Shown here: in pieces, positions 34,029 to 44,858 of the stretch
How the letters are laid out: each line of letters begins with the position of its first letter
Position numbering within the stretch: position 1 is the first letter of the stretch
Origin: Pseudoscleropodium purum
Taxonomy: Eukaryota > Streptophyta > Bryopsida > Hypnales > Brachytheciaceae
Direction of reading: 5' to 3'
Length of the DNA stretch: 64,000 nt
Assembly: GCA_963969395.1 (NCBI GenBank)
Contig: OZ017801.1
Coordinates: 14,761,611-14,825,610, forward strand
The notes under the pieces: model-generated
What the model saw: the letters and a program-made list of their open reading frames with translations, nothing else
The model's database searches: none
Told to the model about the DNA's origin: nothing
Position numbers and translations under genes: made by a program

Positions 34029-37000
34029 CTACGCCTCCTCCATTAGGACCCGTGGGCTAGGATTTCCCATGGCCTGCAGCTCCTCCAGTGAATATGGCAC
34101 CTCGAATCCCTTTTGATATGGCGGTGTCACATTCACGAACTGATTATGAAGAGGAGAGCCCGGCATACAGCGTGCACTCCTAACTAAAGAGTTCTTTGGA
34201 CAGAACTCTGGGACCGTGAGTCCCGAAGACAAAAACCGTTCAATGAATGGGATGAGCTTCGCTTGGAGATAAGGCAGTTTTCCACCCTTCAGCGAACCCT
34301 CCAAATACATAGTAACCGGGGGTGGATGAATCGCACTATATGGCTGATTCAAAACGTTCCGATAGGGCTCGTGATCCACGATCAATGAGTTGTTGATCGT
34401 GGCCCTATTATCGTACAAGGAGGATGACGCGAGAATCCTTGCGAGATGCTTCAGAAAAATTGGTCGTGTGGGATTCTGAAGGTCTCGATAAGCACTCTCG
34501 TCACAGTACTCCTATCCAAAAGCCAGGTAATCGTCTCTGATATCCGGCACCATCCATTTCAGGTTATGAAGACGCTGCTCAAGAGTCTTCTTGGGTAAAT
34601 GCAACCAATAAACAATCTGAATGTCCTGACCCTTAGAGAACCTGATGAACTCCTGAAGACCTGGTCGAGGTCTTACTTGCGACCTCTGATGCATACTTTT
34701 CCCTTTAAAAATAAGGGGCTCATAGAAGAACAGAGTTCCTTGAACCTCAAGGAAAAGAAACAACTTCAGAGTCGCTACTTGAGACGGGCCAACACTAGAC
34801 GTGTTCCCTGCCCTTTCTTCTAGAGCTGGTTTGTCACACTCCTGCCAACCTTCAGACGCGGTGGCGGGGAATTTCTCAAAAGTTTTGGAATCATCATCTG
34901 CATTGCAAAACGAAATACATAGAGCATGAGAAGCAATGAACTTAGGTACATGACAAAACATTCGTGCACCGTATCGGCTGGCAGCCGACACAGTCCATAA
35001 GTACTCTAGTCTGCCGAGATGAAGGCTCCTACTGACAAGTCTACGCACAAGTCTGAGCCAGGCAGTGCTACGTATACATGAGCTATTTTAGATACTCCAC
35101 AAACATCGCGGAGCATGTCTATCGCCTACAAACCTCCAGTCTGAGCCTGCCTCCGAGATCGAGCGGGAGACATCGCTTCATTTGGGAAGTCCTGTTCCCG
35201 CACCGCCGCGCCACCGTCTTCCTCGTCACTCGGTCGTTTCCGCTTTTGCTGAACCCGAGTTGACCTCCGCGAGTCCGCCGACTCCGACTCCTTTTCGAGC
35301 GTGGCCGATTTGCTTCTTCCCCGTCGTGGTTTAGGCGGGGAAACCACTATGGGTGTCGGTTGGCAGCCGATACTAATGTCAGCTGCAGTAGCCGGGTGGC
35401 CAATTGCAGTGACTCCCACTTGAGGCTCTGTCGTAGGACTGACCACTAGAGCCTGTGGAATCCTGCGAATCTCCTCTGACGGTGGCTGAACGTGCAAGTC
35501 CACGACTATTGTGACCAATGAATTTTCCGGTCGGAGCATCTCGAGCGGCTCCGAATTTGGAGCCGGGGGGAGATTGAGAGAACGCCGCGGAGATGAAGGA
35601 CTTCGTTGCCGCTGCCTTCGAATGAGTGTCTCTTCCGGGGTGCCATCACTGTCTGAGTCAATCAGAAACGTCTGAATTTCTGGTCGCTCCTGAGACTGAC
35701 CCTGCGGCCGTCTCCGTGCCGCCGCGCCACCGGGAGTCTCCGTCAGATTGAGGGTCGAGATCGGCCGCGATTGCTGATGTGATGCCGCAGGCGACACTTG
35801 CCCCGATCCGCTTGCGCCCCCCGGTCTGTCAACGCAGGCGTCCCCGAAGAAGGTCCCAAGGAAGCCGAGGAGACGAGGTTCATTCCCCTCACACGTTCCG
35901 TGGCCTTCTGCAATCCATCCTCCTCCCGAACGAACTCCATGACGGCTTGCCCATTCCTCTGCGAACCCATGGAGTACAAGTGAGTAACATGTTGTATCGG
36001 CTGCCAACTGACAGGATTTCACTTCCTCTGAACAATGCAAATGTGAGGAAGGGATAAGAAAACTTACCAGAGCGATCTCCGTGATGTTCCCGCCCCCCCA
36101 GATGTTGATGACGGTGGCATCCTTGGATTTTAGGGTCGGCATCATGAGTTTCTCTAGAAGTCCATGACCAACCCCGCACATCCCGCCATTCCAGTCGACC
36201 TCGCCCTCAACGTCGACATTGAACCAGTCGGGCGCCTTGTTGATCCCAGTGAAGCGCTTGAAGACCGAGAAAATACTAGACCTATCCTCGGGCTTCGGGA
36301 AGGTCAAGGACAGAGTGACCATAGGCATGGATTCAATCTCCGCCTTCTGAAAGCCTCCACGGGGAGATGGTTGATAGTACACCGAATAGTAGTACCAGGA
36401 GGACGAGTACGAGGCCGTCGCAACAGAATCTCGGAAACGCGAGTTTTCGATAAGGAGCATTGGTAGGGGGATGTACGCTTCGGTCTCTTCGATATTCGGA
36501 CCGTCCACCTCAGGGATTTCAGCGACCAGTGCTAGATCGAGCAGATCGTTCTTGTTCACTGGAACCAGTTCCCCCATATCTGTATACCCAAAGAGGACAA
36601 TGAATTTTTTGTCCTCGGGTTCCAGTGCCATATTCCCCTTCGATTGACGGACGAAGTCGACCACCTCAGGAATACTCTCTCCGACATAGCATTCGTATTT
36701 CAGGTCGGCGGACTTCCCATGCGTCGGAGGCATTTCGACTTTGGCGTAGTTCGCCAACGTCGTGAAGAAGACCCCTGGCGCCTTGCCATCCTTCGACTTG
36801 TCCGTCATTGGATTCATAGGGTTCACTTGCCCCTTCAACCAGTTGTTGGCGTCCGTGAACTTCATCATGTCCTTCTAGACGTTTCGGACTACGGCCGTTG
36901 AGTACCCCTCCTTTTCAGCAAGCTCCATCTAATCCTCGTTAGTATATGGGGTTCAGCCCTGGTCCTTGCAGGGAAGGGGATGCTTCTTCCTGGTCCACAT

Positions 37001-38750
37001 GATCTCGTTCATGACGATTCTGTCCAGCTTTTTGTCCTTGCACCAGTCGAAGAGAGTGATCTTCCCCGAGGACTTGGCCTTCGCGGTGTTCTTGATGCTC
37101 ACGCGAAGTGCAACGATCTCCCACCCTAGCTCGCATAGATCCGAATCCCGAAGCCCGAGCGTTGGCGTGAGATCCGTTTTGGTGATGTGAGTAAGCGGCT
37201 TCCGATTGACGAGGAGATTTGGCATAGTCCCATCATCTCCAATAAGCTCCCCGTTCTCCCACGCATCGAAGACCTCCATCCATAGCACCCAGGTGGTCTC
37301 CTTGATGAAGATGAGGGGCAACTTGGAGGACACCTTCTCATCCACGAAGTGCGCCATCACCTTCAGCTTCGCAGCCTGGAGGAGTTCCACCGCAATGTTT
37401 AGAACATGCAAGAATGGTATCGGCTGCCAACCGATACATAGTATATTAATCAAAAGGAAGAAAAAAACAAAGGTGTGTGGGAATTACCTCAAATGCTGTT
37501 GACGGCTTTCCACCTCCACGATGCGGCTCTGGGCACCCCACCTGCACCCACGCCGCTCTTCCCATCTCTGCGCAGGATCTGAAGGTCTCCTTTGCCACTT
37601 TCTCCGCGATGTTGAGATTGAGGGCATTGGAGACTCTGACGAGTGTGTCCGGGTCTCTACTAAATACCGGAATGACCTCAAACTCCAGGAGGTCGGTTTT
37701 GGCTTTAGAGCCATCCGGATATTGCTCGGCCAATTCTCGATAGGCCGTCACTGTGTGTTGCCCACTAATGATATACCAGTGGACATTTGGCGCCTTCCAC
37801 CACGGCATTGAGATGCCGTCGACAACAACAATCTGATCCTTCCCGGGACACTCGTCCATCACGGCGTCTAGCCCTTTGTCCGTTGGCAGTGGAGCCTGCT
37901 TCAGAGGAATCCCATGGATTTCCGGCTTCTTCCTGATGGACCCCTATCCCTTGTACATGGTCTTCACCTGAATTGAGAGAAGGCCAAAATATTATAGACC
38001 AGCTACAGATGTCGGCTGCCAGTCGATACATTATATGGGAAGATAAAAACCAGTAAAGGATGGAAGTGATCGTCGAATTACCTGGCCAAGTCGGTCGTTT
38101 GCAATCTTCCAGTACTTCAACTCGTCCAGTGCAATGTGGAATTTGTCCGAGTGAATGACCCCCGGAAGACGCTGCTTTTTGTAAGGAAACGCGTGCAGGA
38201 GCCCCGTTTCCAACGCGTGGTAAATAGCGTTCATCTCGTTCTCCTTCGTCTTGGTTGTGAGATGATTTCCACGCCGGAGTGCCTCGTCGAGTGTCAGCTT
38301 CAGCGGCTTGTTGGGGTCATCCCTGGCCTTCGCTTTTCTCTTCGGTTTGCTGGGCGACCTGGTCTCTTGCAGATCAGTAGCAGCGTCTTTAGTCACTCTC
38401 GCTGAGAGTACCTATTTCTTCCCCTTTTCCAACTCACGAGCGATGAACGCATTGTGTTCATCGCGCTCTATCTTCAAGCACTCCTAGCCCTGGATGAGCT
38501 CCTCTACACAAGACGGCGTGTTTCCCTCGAACGTCATGCCCATCGACATTGACTTCTTTCCACAGACCTCCTCCGTGCACTTGTTCACCGGCAACTCCAC
38601 CGTGAAATAATCAGCAACTCCATCCGTGCTTCCCAGTGGCATCAAGCATATCATGACGTGCACGGAATCGCCAACAGCCATCACGGACAATACACTTCCT
38701 TTGCCAGGGGTCATGTTCCCTTTCAGCTTAAAGGAGCATACGATCTCCAT
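34029..38750 (-). pseudogene. ParB-like / DNA-methylase-like / HAD-like multidomain gene, with stops
   Basis: Exons by splice sites and phase: 38750-38082, 37967-37488, 37375-36068, 35958-35134, 34897-about 34032. Exon 2 looks ParB/sulfiredoxin-like: YIISGQHTVTAYRELAEQ (equivalent to the GERR/GxHR loop), then FEVIPVFSRDPDTLVRVSNA and NLNI. Exon 3 ends GHGLLEKLMMPTLKSKD then VINIWGGGNITEIAL, resembling the region before and at motif I (DPFxGSGTT) of amino-type DNA methylases; the next exon continues AVMEFVREEDGLQKATERV, like the post-I helix. No DPPY motif was found. Exon 4 is a polar linker with QQKRKRPSDEE, a likely nuclear signal. Exon 5 is FCP1-like HAD: FLEVQGTL, RPGLQEFIRF, then YDNRATIN and IVDHEPYRNV. 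In-frame stops: TAG at 38484, 38412, 37944, 36929, 36875, 34512 and TGA at 36953. A frame switch at the C6 run near 35816 is possible. Domain names are motif-level inferences. Confidence 0.6.
37968..38081 (-). other. Intron 1 of the minus-strand gene, containing a palindrome copy
   Basis: Donor GGCCAG|GTAATT and acceptor CTCTCAATTCAG|GTG; 114 bp, phase 0. The palindrome at 38010-38028 lies inside. Other introns are 37376-37487, 35959-36067 and 34898-35133; each also contains one copy, so every intron of the gene has a palindrome. Confidence 0.7.
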
Positions 38751-38889
38751 TGTCGTGTCGGGTAACTACCTCCAACACAGACCCCATTCTTGGATGGCCT
38801 CGATCGCTCGCCATGTTGCCCTCGGTGGATACCCGTCTCCCAATATCTGACAGTTTGGGATTTGCTGTCCCAGAAGGTGGGCCAAGAGA

Positions 38890-39187
38890 GTCGGTTTCCT
38901 ACAGAACAATACAATTGAATTCTCAGTACACTCACACTATGCATCTTCACTTTGTGCATCCACTGTATCGGCTGCCAGCCGATACAACCTCTCAGTCCCT
39001 AAACCCTATCGTCGGAAGACATTTCTAGAAATTCCTAAGTCGGTTTCCTACAGAACAATACAATTGAATTCTCAGTACACTCACACTATGCACCTTCACT
39101 TTGTGCATCCACTGTATCGGCTGCCAACCGATACAACCTCTCAGTCTCTAAACCCTACCGTTGGAAGACATTTCTAAAAATTCCTAA
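38890..39187. repeat. Tandem duplication, two 149-bp units
   Basis: 38890-39038 is repeated at 39039-39187 with few differences. Each unit starts GTCGGTTTCCTACAG, contains one palindrome (38966, 39115) and ends near ATTCCTAA. Right arms differ: the first reads CAGCCGATA, the second CAACCGATA. Confidence 0.92.
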
Positions 39188-40495
39188 GTCAACCGTCCCG
39201 GGATCATATCGGCTGCCAACCGACATAGCTTAAGCTCAGGCTCCTAGTGAGTGCTGCTATGTATATCGGCTGCCAGCCGATATAGCAAGTAATAGGTGCC
39301 TCAGAATCTAAATGGCTATCCTATATGATATAGCAAATGATAGTGTATCGGCTAGCAGCCGATACATGTAGTGAAAAGTACCTCTCAGTCGCCAAATCGG
39401 AGGACGCCATCGCCAATGGACTCTGTCGCTTATCGGCTGCTGAAGATGACTTGTCGGCTGCTGAAAAAGCACGCTTGCCTCGCTCTCCTTCACTGTCGGC
39501 TGTCCAGAAATGCGTATCGGCTGCGCTAGGATGTATCGGCTGCTGCTTTGCTTTGCGAGGGGATGTCAGTTGCAAGCCGGATTGAAGGAGGGAGAATGGT
39601 AGAGTGAGAGTGAGTGAGGCTGAGAGTGAGTGAGAGTGGGTGAGAGTGAGTGAGTGACAGAGAGAGAGTAGGAGAGGCAAATGGAAAATGAGAGAAAATG
39701 AAAGTGGCCAAGGGTGTATACCTCCTAAACCCTCGGCTGCCAGCCGGTAGGCGCAATCATGACAAAACGAGTCCGTTCTTCCATAAATTTCATCCATCGT
39801 AGGTTTTCATCCGTTAGCATGTACTCCACATCCAGCAAAGTACATGGAAGTTACGAACACTCATTGCAGAGATGCGTACGTTTCCCAACACGATCTCCCG
39901 ATGCACGGACTTGTCTCTCTTGCAATCACCACAACTTCATCCTCTTCCAGATTCAAATTTCAAGCGCCAAATTCAGTTTCAGGCTTGCTCACCTAGGATC
40001 AGATCTTGGAGGATTTCCATTTTCATTTTCATTTGCCCCACACACACTCAGAGCATCCAAGAACCGTCAGGGAATTGCAGTGGCTTGTTGTGGAATGTTT
40101 ATGAGGGATGCAACGTAACAGGGAATTCAGTAGACCTCAGTTCAGTGCAGCATTGAGTAGTCTCCGGGTTCAGGAAGCACTCTTCGATAGTTGTAATTTG
40201 GCGTCTAGGCTTACGTAGGATTTGCAGTGGGATTTGAATTGCTCCAAGCTACATTTGAATTGCAGTAGGATTCTAATTGCAGTAGTAGTCAGGAGCATTC
40301 TCGGAAATTAGTTGCCTGACAGAGGTTCAGGATTTCCTATTCGGTTGCACATGTGTTTCCATTTCATTATTTTTACTGGTCAGAGCATCTGTGGACAGTG
40401 CCTAGATCATAGGAAGCGCAAAATCTAGCTTCGTGCATGATCCCCAAAGTTCTAGCTGTACAGTCCTGCCTCTGTGCTTTGCCGTACGGACAGTG

Positions 40496-40645
40496 GTATC
40501 GGCTGCCAACCGATACCAATTTCTGTACCAGGAAGGTCGTAAAGCACCAGGTACACAGACGTATCGGTTGCGAGCTGATACCAATTTCTGTACCAGAAAG
40601 GTCGTGAAGCACCAGGTACACAGATGTATCGGCTGCCAGTCGATA
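40496..40645. repeat. Tandem 65-bp repeats each headed by a palindrome
   Basis: Two full units (40496-40560, 40561-40625) and the head of a third (40626-40645). Each begins with a palindrome, then ccaatttctgtaccag and gtacacag. They lie 60-200 bp upstream of the plus-strand start codon, as a promoter-proximal operator-like array would. Confidence 0.85.
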
Positions 40646-40705
40646 AGGTCATCACGGGTCTGACAGAGATTCCGACATTGTGGGTTCTAACTCCGATTTC
40701 AAATC

Positions 40706-43700
40706 ATGAGTGGATCTGATGACTGGACATCGGGTGCGAGTCCTATTGAGGCATTCACGAAAAATGGAGGCTCGGGAAGACTGAAAATGAAGAAGGGAGT
40801 TGTTGTGGCTCTTACACTGGAAGGATTATACTATTCTAGAAGGGCGGTCGTAGAAAGGGTGGTGAGCCACGATCCCTACCTCGTACGCGTTCATGTCCTA
40901 GACGTTCCAAATAACCTCGATATGCCTCTTCCGTTTCCCGAGGGAGACATGGTATTCCTACAACACTGCCCGGGAAGGTCAATCGTGTGGGAGGCAGAGA
41001 ACATCTATCCCCATGCAGAGTCTGAAGGGTCTTCTTCTGCTAGTGTCGGCCGGCAGCCGATACAAGTGGTTACAGATGAAAAACCCATACAACAATTCCT
41101 ATCACTCACTATCAATATGGATGTCTCACTACTGCAGACTATGGGCACGGATCTGCTGTATGCTGGTGTAGGTACAATTGTACAATGCTCTCCGAAGGGT
41201 TACTGGGAAGGCTTTCGCGTTCCACACAGCTTCTTCCTCGTTGTGAAGCTACTGCACGTCGTTGATGATTTCCAGAATCAGAGTGCTTATTGCGAGATTC
41301 CTGAATTCATGACACTCAAACGCTGTGTTGGATTCAAAATACTCTGGAGTGGTTATAAGGTCAGACCAATCGAGACCTCCGTCCCAATAACCAAGGTTGT
41401 CGGCTGCCAGCCGACAGGAGAACCTGCGACCCATTTCATGCAGGCTCAAGTCGATGGTAACTACGAGAGTGGTGGAAGTTCGAACGATGTACAGGTAGAA
41501 TTATGTGATCCAGGAACACAGCGAGTACTTCCTACTGCATCAGATGAAGACGAGCGAGATGATAGGCTCTATTCGTCCAACGATGACAGCCACGGGTCTG
41601 TAGAGGATCACCGCAATGTTCATGGTTATAGTACCTCTGGCACTACCGTGTCTGACACAAGTGTTGCTGACAGCATGGAGCATTCGGACGCGTTTAGAGC
41701 TGATACTCAAAGTGGAGATAATGGCCATCCGGATGGAATGCAAGCTGGGCTTCCAATCCCAGATAGACTGCTCTGGAGAAATCAATATTGTGAACTTCTC
41801 AATGACGACTTCTCAGTTCTCGGAAGAGCCATGATCCAAGTCTGCCTACTAGATGAGGCCTGTGATGATGGCGTCCTGGGCGACACGGATGTCGGGGTCA
41901 TGTTCGTATCGGACAATGACGAACTGCAAATGACAACCATGCGCTGGAGGCTCACACACACAAGGTTGGAGGGTGGAAGGCTACTATCTGAAATTGTCAC
42001 GCTCTACTCAGAGGCTACTCTATTGAATGAGTCGGACGATAACGGAATGCAGGGGGTACCGAGGAATCCATACCGCTCTGTGCGTAGAAGGGTGATTCCC
42101 AAGGATCACGAAAGCCAATCCAGGTTGCAAATGAAGACCTCGGAGACGGAGGTACGTAAGGTTAGCTCACAGAAGTGCTGTAAGCTCAGATGCTGCCAGA
42201 CGTTTCCCTGGGAGGACACGAGGTCTATACGACGAAAGTTCTTCGCTTGCACATTCGAGAGTAGGAGGGAGGTAGCGTATGCGGTGTAGAGTCAGCTTCA
42301 TGCAGGGGTTATTCCAGGAAAAAAATTCATTACTCTTGCAAATACAAACGTCTACGAGAACGCATGGTATATCATTCACAGGATATCGAGGTTGGCCTAT
42401 CATGTTTACAAGGCTGCGGCCGTAGGAAGATCCGTTAACGGCTCGCATGGAAATGCGGAGGCCCGACGGCCACGGCCACAAACAATCCAAGCTCAAGCAA
42501 CCCTCAAAACAATCATCGACGACAATGCCGACAAAATGCCAAACGAGTTCAGAATGGTTGGAAATAAACGCGTCGACAATCTCAAGGTCCTCCCCTCTGC
42601 AATGAATTGGGATCACATGCGCGAACAAGTCAATTATGTAAGTCCATCATCTGCCTCTTCGTCTACAGTAGAAAAGTCCTTTTATCGGCTGCCAGCCGAT
42701 ACAATCATGTCTGGACTTTGAATGTAGAAGCCATTGATCTTTCCTTTCTATAGGCCGTCATTTGCAGTTCTGTCGGCTGCCAGCCGATACAACTCTATAG
42801 TCTTCCATGGAAACTCATCCATGAAGTCATGTTCTTCAGGTCAATGGAATATGCAATATGAAGCCGGTCTCGCAATCTGCTATCAGCCGCCTTCGGAATG
42901 CTCATTTCAAAAACGTAGAGGTCAAGGCCGTAGGGAGCAATTTCTCAAAATGCAGAGAATGTGACTTCTTGGTAGAGTTCATTGCAAAGTATCCAAGAGG
43001 TTGTGATGAGTGGCAGGCCCTGGTCGACGACAGAGAGAGACATCTCAATTACCAGCGCGCTTGTAGAAATGTATACAGTGGATGGACCGCACAGTCGGTG
43101 CAAAATCCATCAGAGTTCCTCTGCATTATTCATGACAAAATGGACACCACAAAGACTGCCATTCCGAGGATGCAGCGCATCACCAAGGCCACCGCAGGGC
43201 TAGGGCAAATACCAATCTCGTGTATTGAAATGCTCACACATGGACATGGAGATGGCGCGTATGCACATTACTCCACATCACTCTGGCCTGGGGATTCAAA
43301 TTTCACAATTTCGTCCATCTATAGGGTCCTCAGGGCCCTAGAACTACCACCTGTTCGGGAGTCCAAGATCCTCTTCTCGACTCCACCGCCGAACACTTTC
43401 TTTGAGGCTCTGCTTCATGGGAAATCGAGATGCAACTCGTCAATCCCGCAGGCCTCGGACATGGTAATCGACGCAGCGAGACCAAGACGACCTCAGGTCC
43501 CACTTCCGAGGAAATTGTTCTTGCAACTCGACAATTCAGCAAAGGACAACAAAAATCGATTCTTCATGGCTTTCTGCTCACTGTTCACTGCCAGGCGCAT
43601 ATTCAAGGAAGTTTCAGTGGGGTTCCTTATTGTCGGGCATACGCACGAGGACATTGATGCGCACTTCAGTTATCTCTCTAAATTGATCAAAAGGAAGAAC

Positions 43701-44858
43701 ACATACGTACTTGCGGATCTCATGAAGGCGTTCATGGATTCACAAAAGACTGTAGCCTTCATTCCGGAGTTCGTGCAAGAAGTAGTGGACTTCAAATCAT
43801 ACTTCAAGGGCTTCCATCATGATGGGGTGAACAAAATCATCGGGCTTGGAGATAAACACCTCTTCAAGTTCTACGTCGTGGAGGATGGTGTGGATCGTGG
43901 ATGGCCGGTCATGAGGTACAAGCTTAGGGCCACAGATTCTTCGTGGCTGCCTCCTGGCGTACCTATCAAAATGTGGACAGCGGACGAAAATGGACAACCC
44001 AATATTCCACAGGGGGACCCTTGACCTGTGCCTTTCAAGGCACTCTAGGGGAATGTGGACATTAATACCAGAAGGCGAAATGCAGAAAAAGAAGTCGCAA
44101 AGGCTACAGAGTGCAATGAGAAATAGACATTCATCAAAAACGGAATAGCAAAGTTCATTGAGTTCTGGATATCGGGAATGGCCAGAGATAGACGGTACGC
44201 ACAGGAAATGGCAAGCTGTGTGGCTTACTGGGAAAGAATTCAATTGGAGATCAATTCGGCGCTGCCTCAAACTCCTGCATTGCTTCAAGAAGGATTATGG
44301 CCACTCTCTGACTAGACAAGAGATCACACGTCGACTTTTGTAGACAAGGGGGCGGAGGAGAATTATTCAATAGATCCCACTCCGGAGGACGAAGGGGATC
44401 CCACTCCATACTGCGGACCTGCGAAGGACAGGCCGCGCTTGAGATTCAATCCATTCAGGGATGTTCTGCTCGAAAACTTTGTTCTTTGTCGACCATGTCA
44501 CAACAATCATCTGCCTGTCTGGCTGGGACGGGTACTCCAATGTGTGGACATGTCTTTGGGGCCCACGTATGGTAATTTTAAAATTGAGTGGTGGACTCCG
44601 ATGAAAGCCAAGAGGGAGTCAAAAGCGCTCATTGCGAGGGAGTGCTGGACCCGAAGATGGCACAAGGAACTTTGTCTTCCGCAGATGGTCCATGTCAACA
44701 TTGTCTTGTACTCGCACAGAATGCCCTCGCACGCAAAGAAAGGACCTCCCACATCTCATGTCATCCCGGAGGCATCCATTGCTGCTGCTATTGCAAATCT
44801 GGAGGCTGCGGGGGCAGCTTTGGACAGAGATGCAGACGAGGACGGAGAGGATTATTGA
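40706..44858 (+). pseudogene. DDE/RNase-H-like transposase candidate (DUF7869-like), two exons with stops
   Basis: Exon 1 is 40706-42637 and exon 2 is 42840-44858 (donor CAATTAT|GTAAGT, acceptor TGTTCTTCAG|GTC, phase 0), about 1316 codons. The N-terminal 500 residues are unrecognised, with an acidic, serine-rich middle and two palindromes read in frame (GRQPIQ, GCQPTG). Exon 2 holds the core; numbered from the Met at 42858: KCREC (31-35), CIIHDKMDTTKTAIPR with D93 and D96, FLQLDNSAKDNKNR with D225, and IVGHTHEDIDAHFSYLS with E264. These match the order D, D, E of RNase-H-fold transposases and the conserved blocks of DUF7869 proteins, common in non-seed plants as I recall. The C-terminal part (VLCRPCHNNHLPVWLGRV then a WW.P pattern) resembles a small Tudor/chromo-type barrel. 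Stops: TAG 42287, TGA 44022, TAG 44046, 44124, 44313. TGA at 44856 looks like the natural end. Confidence 0.65.

Larger units (their letters stand above)
38751..40705. promoter_or_regulatory. Bidirectional intergenic region with dense palindromes and tandem repeats
   Basis: The two genes of the element diverge from this 1.95-kb region. It holds ten full palindromes and several half-sites (TATCGGCTGCTG and variants at 39430-39545). A purine-rich GAGTGA microsatellite occupies about 39595-39675. ORFs here (for example 39321-39797 minus) are translations of the microsatellite and palindromes. No TATA box stands out. It probably holds both promoters. Confidence 0.6.

Noticed and set aside
35126..36868. 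A single 580-codon minus-strand ORF
   Set aside because: It reads through a good donor (CTG|GTAAGT at 36067) and an intron containing a palindrome; the other frame after the intron (AVMEFVREEDGLQKATERV) is more protein-like, so the long ORF is treated as two exons.
39321..39797. ORF rich in S, L, T and H on the minus strand
   Set aside because: It is the translation of a GAGTGA microsatellite and palindrome half-sites.
40373..40663. Overlapping ORFs on both strands upstream of the transposase-like gene
   Set aside because: They translate the 65-bp tandem repeats and the palindrome (CQPIR, YRLPADT) in several frames.
34512..44315. TAG recoded as an amino acid or edited in the element's genes
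   Set aside because: Stop readthrough at ten sites in a plant nuclear gene is implausible; methylation-driven CAG to TAG and CGA to TGA change explains the same pattern.
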